From the NCBI RefSeq assembly GCF_900113335.1, contig NZ_FOOX01000018.1, forward strand, positions 53,898 to 117,897: DNA of 64,000 bases, given 5' to 3'. The position numbers and the translations under genes are program-made. Every line of letters begins with the position of its first letter. The stretch's first letter is position 1. The notes under the pieces were generated by a model. It saw only the letters and a list, made by a program, of their open reading frames with translations, searched no databases and was not told where the DNA came from. This document shows, piece after piece, positions 59,212 through 64,000 of this stretch. Source of the stretch: Desulfotruncus arcticus DSM 17038. GTDB taxonomy: Bacteria > Bacillota > Desulfotomaculia > Desulfotomaculales > Desulfallaceae.

Positions 59212-60513
59212 CTACACCTCCTCTGTTTCAAGGATTGGCGCAGCACCGTACTTGCCGGCTAAATAACCTTTGCGGATATTCTCGTCAGGATGAGGAGAAA
59301 ATTCAGTAATGCTATAAAGTTCCGATGCTCCAGTTTTTTTGTCTTTATCCACAAAATAAATCTGATCCCGGCGCAGCACCTCCATGTTTAAAAGCTCTGT
59401 GTTATGCGTGGTAAAGACAATCTGCGCACCGGTTTTGTTGCTGTTTTTGCTTTGATAGCGTGCCACAATGTACTCCACAAGCAGGGGGTGCATTTCCTTT
59501 TCTATCTCATCTACAATCAAGATACCGCCACTGGACAGCGTTTTTTCTATGGCCGGAGCCAGCGCCATCAAATGTTTTGTACCATCCGATTCATCCGCAA
59601 GCTCTAGTGGATAGTACTTCATATCACCTGCATTGGACACGCCGTAATGCAGCGATGTAGCTTTTAGCTCACTAACCCGCAGCCTCGCTTCAGCCTCATT
59701 AGGGGCGCTCGATAAGGCTTTCATCAAGTTTTGCAAAGCAGATTTAACATCATCCGGCAGATTATCCGGAAGTTTCTCTTGTTTTGACAACTCTTTGTTA
59801 CTTATCTCAAACTTCATATCCTGAATGCCGAGATCTGCCTTTTGCGCTGCAGAGACAATTGCCTTTAGCATACCGGTGTCTTCGGCATGCTGGATAATTT
59901 GATTTGGAATATCTGTGTAATCCCGCGAAAAGATAACGCTTTCACGAAACCACTTCATCGCCGCAATACATGGCTTATAGTTCATTGTACAGGATACTGC
60001 AAAATAGAGCTGGTTTGAGGCAACAGCATCACTGATCATCTCTTTTTTCTTCTTCTCAGCATCTATAGGGAATGAGAATTCCTGAGCCTTTCGCTCAAAA
60101 ATGGTTGCCTTCTGTCCCTTGGGACTGTGATACAGATATTCCGTTATAATTTTTGTTTTAGTAGCAGAAAAGCCGTAGACATACTTGATGCCATCCTGCA
60201 TGTAGGTATATTCAAATGATGTGGGTTCATTTTGCGAAAAATCATTTAAAGAAAAAGGCTGTACAGGTATGGACGCCTTTTCATGCTGCGTCCGCTGGGC
60301 ATTGCGCACAAACTGTACGCCCAACCAAAAGGCACGAATCAAGTTGCTCTTGCCGCCGCCGTTCTTCCCATAAATCGCAGCCGCAGGCAGCACATTCTTT
60401 GCCCCATAGGGAATTAAGCTTTCTTTGTATTCCTTGCGGCCTGATGCCACCATGGATAAAACGGCCGCATCCCGAAACGAACGATAGTTGGCAACTTTAA
60501 ATGTAATAAGCAT
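59212..60513 (-). CDS. AAA15/RloA-type ATPase (AbiLi-like)
   Basis: A 433-residue ABC/SMC-like ATPase. Opening VANYRSFRDAAVLSM, Walker A AAIYGKNGGGKSNLIRAF (about 47-63), Walker B GGILIVDEIEKEMHPLLV (about 329-346) and the switch His in TTHNTELL (about 366). This is the short RecF/OLD-like AAA_15 architecture without a fused nuclease. With RloB it makes a two-gene module known from restriction islands and abortive-infection systems (RloAB, AbiL). PARIS (AriAB) has a related layout. It is the first gene of the pair. Confidence 0.85.
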   Translation of the reverse strand: MLITFKVANYRSFRDAAVLSMVASGRKEYKESLIPYGAKNVLPAAAIYGKNGGGKSNLIRAFWLGVQFVRNAQRTQHEKASIPVQPFSLNDFSQNEPTSFEYTYMQDGIKYVYGFSATKTKIITEYLYHSPKGQKATIFERKAQEFSFPIDAEKKKKEMISDAVASNQLYFAVSCTMNYKPCIAAMKWFRESVIFSRDYTDIPNQIIQHAEDTGMLKAIVSAAQKADLGIQDMKFEISNKELSKQEKLPDNLPDDVKSALQNLMKALSSAPNEAEARLRVSELKATSLHYGVSNAGDMKYYPLELADESDGTKHLMALAPAIEKTLSSGGILIVDEIEKEMHPLLVEYIVARYQSKNSNKTGAQIVFTTHNTELLNMEVLRRDQIYFVDKDKKTGASELYSITEFSPHPDENIRKGYLAGKYGAAPILETEEV

Positions 60514-60604
60514 AAAATCACCTCTTATAATATAAGCATACCCGATTTTTAAATAAATACAATCGATATTTTAGAAAAACATAAAAATATTCTTTTAATT
60601 TATT

Positions 60605-61012
60605 TTGTTTTTTGATAAATTAAAAACCTACACCTCTTTAATACAGGAGCAGGTTCTTTTATTTTTTCATTATTATTTTATACAATTTAATAAAGAGAAA
60701 GGTTTAAGTTATACGCAAGAACATATCCAGAAATTTAACCTTCCTGTGGTTACGATTCTCAACGATCAGACTGAGCATAAAAATTTATTGTTTATGACTA
60801 CGCTTGGGTTTCTAATATGCCAGATAATGATACCTACCTTCCAAAATGACACACCTGGATACATTTGGCTCGGTAAACATTTAGGATCGTCGAGAGTTTC
60901 ATTTTTTATGCACATGGTTATAGATGCTATCATCGGTTTTTTTGTTGCCATTGGTGTAGGATTAATGGTGCGTAAAGATAAGCAAGATTATTTCTGTAAA
61001 AGTAACTTATGA
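60605..61012 (+). CDS. hypothetical membrane protein
   Basis: A 135-residue open frame from TTG at 60605, with no clear ribosome site, so the start may be later (for example the ATG at about 60794). Two hydrophobic helices can be seen, about 64-80 (FMTTLGFLICQIMI) and 103-123 (HMVIDAIIGFFVAIGVGLMV), with a basic tail. It converges with the methyltransferase gene and overlaps its end by 6 bp. I do not recognise a family. Confidence 0.35.
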   Translation: MFFDKLKTYTSLIQEQVLLFFHYYFIQFNKEKGLSYTQEHIQKFNLPVVTILNDQTEHKNLLFMTTLGFLICQIMIPTFQNDTPGYIWLGKHLGSSRVSFFMHMVIDAIIGFFVAIGVGLMVRKDKQDYFCKSNL

Positions 61013-61687
61013 TTTTATAGCATAAAAGCCGGCCTGCATATACGAAACCCACAATACTTCGCAAAACCCAAACCCGGTTTTCCGCAACAGGTGCCGGTGT
61101 TCTTCCAGGGTAATGGGGAAAAACTCGGTGTTAAACCTCATCAGGTGTTTTTGAACAGATTCCTCACTCTTACCCTGAGCCAACTGGAACCTTTTCCATC
61201 TCTCCAACCCGATTTGAACTCCCTTTTCAGAGTTGGGTCTTATGTTTTCAAAAGTAACAAAAACACCACCGTTTTTCAGCATGCGGAAGCAGTTTTCCGT
61301 GGCCTTTCTCCTTGATTCAATATCGAAATAATGATGGCTCATTACGGCTGTGATAACATCAATGCTTTTACCGGGCAGGTCCAGTTCCAGGGTGCCGGCC
61401 GAACCGGCAAACCTTACCCTGTTATTTCCGGCCAGTTTGGTTTTGGCTATATTGAGCATATCAACGGATGGGTCTGTCAGAATAAAAGAGGTATCCTTAA
61501 ATTGCTCCAGTGCTTTCATCGCCAGGGTTCCCGTTCCACACCCGGTGTCCAGCCACACACTCGGAGCATCATTATATGCTTTAACTAAATCAATTATTTG
61601 ATCATGAAATAAAACATATTCCGGAATTGTCTGCCTAACCTGTTCGTCATACACTGAAGCCATGTGCGGCGTTTTGTTGTCATTCAT
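61007..61687 (-). CDS. class I SAM-dependent methyltransferase
   Basis: About 226 residues from the ATG at 61685-61687, with AGAGGG 6 bases upstream; a longer frame to 61717 has no ribosome site. Motif I VWLDTGCGTGTLAMKALEQF (about 46-65), acidic residue in FILTDPSVDMLNIA, and VITAVMSHHYFDIESRRKA (motif post-I/II). It is similar to small-molecule methyltransferases. It precedes nothing recognisable in operon; the arginase-family gene lies upstream on the same strand. Substrate unknown. Confidence 0.8.
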   Translation of the reverse strand: MNDNKTPHMASVYDEQVRQTIPEYVLFHDQIIDLVKAYNDAPSVWLDTGCGTGTLAMKALEQFKDTSFILTDPSVDMLNIAKTKLAGNNRVRFAGSAGTLELDLPGKSIDVITAVMSHHYFDIESRRKATENCFRMLKNGGVFVTFENIRPNSEKGVQIGLERWKRFQLAQGKSEESVQKHLMRFNTEFFPITLEEHRHLLRKTGFGFCEVLWVSYMQAGFYAIKS

Positions 61688-61768
61688 AAAAATCCCTCTT
61701 TGCCTTTGCTTTTGCATCGTGAGATGAGCTATTTTATATGTCTTGTCCCTGAGAATTTGGATAATGGA

Positions 61769-62608
61769 TTAAAGTTCTCGTGCTATTTGAATAATGGGTT
61801 CTAATACATTTAGCTTCTTTTCATCAATCTCGATGTTTTCAACGAGGCTTAAACCTATTACATCCCAGCGTTCCATAATATCTTGCAAAATAGAACTAAG
61901 TTGTTTGATTCGTATGCCATTTAAAGCTGGACACTTCACACCTGCAAATTCACCAGGATCAAGTACATCAAGATCAATATGTACATATACTTTTTCAATT
62001 TGCCTAAATTGTGAAACCAACCTTTTAGGGAAACCATCTGTCATTTCGCCAGCAGCCATTACCGGAATACCTGTGTTTTCAATGTATTCTTTCTCCGGAG
62101 GGTCTAAATCGCGTACCCCCAGGAGCGCTACATCCTTTGAAGATATGGACGGTATCGGCAATTGAAAACCAAAACCTGTTCCCCCCTCAAGTAGGCAACG
62201 CAAGGCCATGCCGTGGAATAATTGACTGGGAGAACTTTCCGGGGTATTTAAATCTCCATGAGCATCAAACCATAGGATTCCCAGGCGGCCATGCATCGTA
62301 CGCAGGTAACTGATAACAGCCACATCCACATCACACCCGCCCCCTATGGTTACGACTCGGGAAGGCTTTTTATCCTGCAGCAATGTAAGCGCATTCAATA
62401 ATTGTTTCTCAATCTGTTCAAATCCAACAATGGCGTTTTGTTTAACTAACTCACCTTGCCTGTCAACTTGAATCATGATCGAAGGGATTTGAGGGGAAAA
62501 GAAATCCCAAAGGGCAACCGTGCCATCAAAAAGCTCAGGTGCATATCCGGCCCCTTGCCATTGTGGATAAAAAAGAGCAACTGTGTTCGTTAAATTATCT
62601 TTTGGCAT
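61769..62608 (-). CDS. arginase/agmatinase-family protein
   Basis: About 279 residues from the ATG at 62606-62608, 4 bases after GGGGGA; a frame to 62641 is less likely. Ureohydrolase motifs: WFDAHGDLNTPESSP (D-A-H-x-D, about 123) and YVHIDLDVLDPGEF (D-x-D-x-x-D-P, about 213). The first motif, normally G-G-D-H-S, reads IGGGCDVDVAVIS, so the usual metal-binding His is not in place. It may bind manganese differently or act on another guanidino or amide substrate. It is flanked on both sides by methyltransferase genes. Confidence 0.78.
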   Translation of the reverse strand: MPKDNLTNTVALFYPQWQGAGYAPELFDGTVALWDFFSPQIPSIMIQVDRQGELVKQNAIVGFEQIEKQLLNALTLLQDKKPSRVVTIGGGCDVDVAVISYLRTMHGRLGILWFDAHGDLNTPESSPSQLFHGMALRCLLEGGTGFGFQLPIPSISSKDVALLGVRDLDPPEKEYIENTGIPVMAAGEMTDGFPKRLVSQFRQIEKVYVHIDLDVLDPGEFAGVKCPALNGIRIKQLSSILQDIMERWDVIGLSLVENIEIDEKKLNVLEPIIQIAREL

Positions 62609-62674
62609 ATAATCCCCCAATCTATAAACTTTTTTTAGCACTACTTAACATATTATAAATACCTCATTCTTTGG

Positions 62675-63532
62675 TTATTTGCAGCAAGAGCCCGTCTTTT
62701 TTAATGATACCGTAATCCAATCACACTGACTGTTATATGGCGCCCCGGCCAAATCGCCCCAGACAGTGCCCACATCAAATCCTGCTGATTCCACCACAGG
62801 AGTTAACGTTTCAAGTGAATAATCATGAAACCAACAACGATAGGTTGTTGTGTTTCCTCCCTGGTCAACCACAATATACTGATCCAGCCAAATATCATTA
62901 TCCGGATAGTCAAAACCCATTTCAAGAACTAAATGCGGCCCTGGCCTCCAAAAACCACTTTCATTAACGTACCAGTTATTTTTCAAACCATCCTTCACGC
63001 GAAGCTTTCGTGTTGAAACGTCCATCAAAAATATTCCCCCCGGTTTCACAGCACGATAGATCTTCGCCAAAAACAGATCCCTGTCATCATCCGGCAAAGT
63101 ACAGAACTCACCAAAAACTTGCAAGACGGCATCATACTTACCTTCATCCTTAAGCTCTAAAAAGTTCATGCACCTGTATTCGATAGATAGATTTTTTTGT
63201 TTGGCCTGTTTCATGGCATGGGACAGTACCGCCTCTGATTGGTCTATCCCAACCACCCGCATTCCCGCTATCGCCAGACGCTCGGCATAAAGGCCCGGAC
63301 CGCAACCCAGATCCAAAACCCGGTCTCCCGGTTTTATCAATCCTTTTTCCAACCAGAATTTAACCGTACCTTCTATTGTTTCAATCTTGTGGCTTGCAGC
63401 ATCGATATCCGGATTCAAATGAGCCTCCAGCATCCGTTCGGAAATATATTCTTCCGTCCAAATGCAGGAATTGCTTGACTCGAAAATTGGAGGTTTTTTT
63501 ATTCTCATTAAAATTTCTTGTAAGTCAAACAT
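62675..63532 (-). CDS. class I SAM-dependent methyltransferase
   Basis: A 285-residue methyltransferase, GGAG 7 bases before the ATG. Motif I VLDLGCGPGLYAERLAIAGMRVVGIDQSEAVL (about 72-103), KYDAVLQVFGEFCTL (about 133) and VKPGGIFLMDVSTR (about 163). A preceding helical region (about 20-60) and a C-terminal beta region (WLDQYIVVDQGGNTTTYRCWF) resemble small-molecule methyltransferases. Its substrate is unknown. It may form a unit with the arginase-family gene 66 bp downstream. Confidence 0.8.
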   Translation of the reverse strand: MFDLQEILMRIKKPPIFESSNSCIWTEEYISERMLEAHLNPDIDAASHKIETIEGTVKFWLEKGLIKPGDRVLDLGCGPGLYAERLAIAGMRVVGIDQSEAVLSHAMKQAKQKNLSIEYRCMNFLELKDEGKYDAVLQVFGEFCTLPDDDRDLFLAKIYRAVKPGGIFLMDVSTRKLRVKDGLKNNWYVNESGFWRPGPHLVLEMGFDYPDNDIWLDQYIVVDQGGNTTTYRCWFHDYSLETLTPVVESAGFDVGTVWGDLAGAPYNSQCDWITVSLKKTGSCCK

Positions 63533-63749
63533 AATAATCTCCTGTTGATATAATAAACCGGCTTCATTACTTACTTATTTTTCAGAGTGCGCAAAACTGA
63601 TTTTGCATGTGCCAATAATACCGGCGCTATCTAGCAACTACGTGTACTTATTTATGACTAACCTCAACATCCCGGAGAAACCCCCTATTATTAGAGTCTA
63701 TATCCCATAATCTCTTGATTTCATAGAATTACATAAAATAGTACTGTGG

Positions 63750-63985
63750 GATTTAAACTTTCCATGATGGACGGCGGCCTTGACAGCCCTAAGGGCTGTA
63801 GTGTGTGTTAATTACCGATGGGCGGCTCCGAAAACATGTAATAAGCTTACCGTTCCATCGGACTTAATATTATACAACAGCCCTCTTAACGGGCTATCAA
63901 GGCTACCCAAAGGCGCCTAGTACTAAGGCCCAAGGGTTCCTCAGGGACTCACCAAAAACATGACTTTATTAAACCTTAACAATAA
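63750..63985. ncRNA. candidate structured RNA at the right edge, possibly transposon omegaRNA/HEARO-like
   Basis: The 467-bp gap after the methyltransferase gene holds a nest of paired segments: GCCTTGA (63777-63783) with TCAAGGC (63897-63903); hairpin CAGCCC/GGGCTG (63784-63798); CCGATGG (63815-63821) with CCATCGG (63855-63861); AGCCC (63879-63883) with GGGCT (63891-63895); GTTCC with GGGAC (about 63935-63947). No open frame runs through it. The layout recalls guide-RNA scaffolds of TnpB/IscB elements, but this is from memory of general features and no nuclease gene is in the window. Strand unresolved. Confidence 0.4.
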
Positions 63986-64000
63986 ATGGTTTCACCTTGC

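Noticed and set aside
1..64000. rRNA, tRNA genes, CRISPR arrays, complete IS elements
   Set aside because: No repeats with spacers, no clover-leaf sequences and no intact transposase were seen; tRNA detection by eye is limited.

Overview
The window looks like the chromosome of an anaerobic Firmicute of the Peptococcaceae type (Desulfotomaculum/Pelotomaculum-like). This is an inference from gene content: ferredoxin-coupled 2-oxoacid oxidoreductase, a FrhB-type flavoprotein, acyl-CoA metabolism driven by sigma-54, a TRAP transporter with a CoA-transferase, nickel/peptide ABC transport, strong GGAGG ribosome sites, frequent TTG/GTG starts and Gram-positive sigma-A promoters. I saw no rRNA, tRNA or CRISPR array.

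Layout. 1-3000: the 5' part of a Phd-antitoxin/Uma2-nuclease fusion (cut by the left edge), then a small 2TM protein, a PaaX-type repressor and a membrane-anchored MBL hydrolase. 3068-9221 (minus): a six-gene fatty-acid or lipid operon (two DUF2148 ferredoxin-like proteins, SCP2-type thiolase, SCP2 protein, acyl-CoA ligase, acyl-CoA dehydrogenase) behind a sigma-54 promoter, next to the gene of a sigma-54 activator (9634-11238). 11461-15892: TetR regulator, rifampin-phosphotransferase-like PEP-utilising enzyme and an orphan complex I subunit NuoH. 16196-27981: two RND efflux systems, one controlled by TetR and the other beside a two-component system. 28101-35107: Asp/Glu racemase, a methyltransferase and a nickel/dipeptide-type ABC transporter. 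35488-37245: a V4R-PAS histidine kinase. 37607-41252: FrhB-like flavoprotein plus IorA and IorB. 41420-45517 (plus): an attenuator-bearing leader followed by a beta-RFAP-synthase-like GHMP protein, a TrpF-like protein, an MDR dehydrogenase and an AroA'-type aldolase. This is the best candidate for an undescribed pathway. 45776-48736: two MerR regulators and a ferredoxin-type aldo/keto reductase. 48820-50387: TPP riboswitch and thiC. 50802-55757: sigma-54 promoter, TRAP transporter and family I CoA-transferase. 56031-64000: accessory region with a truncated serine recombinase, two CxxC-x17-CxxC zinc ribbons, an RluA pseudouridine synthase, an RloAB/AbiL-like defence pair, two methyltransferases, an arginase-family protein and a structured RNA candidate at the right edge.

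How it fits together. The minus operon at 3-9 kb activates, oxidises and cleaves an unknown lipid acid. The Ior/FrhB genes oxidise arylpyruvates with ferredoxin, and the TRAP/CoA-transferase operon imports an acid and gives it CoA. The 41.4-45.5 kb operon shares two enzyme types with archaeal methanopterin/aromatic biosynthesis (ADH synthase and beta-RFAP synthase) and has its own transcription attenuator. Functions are assigned from motifs read by eye; no database search was possible.
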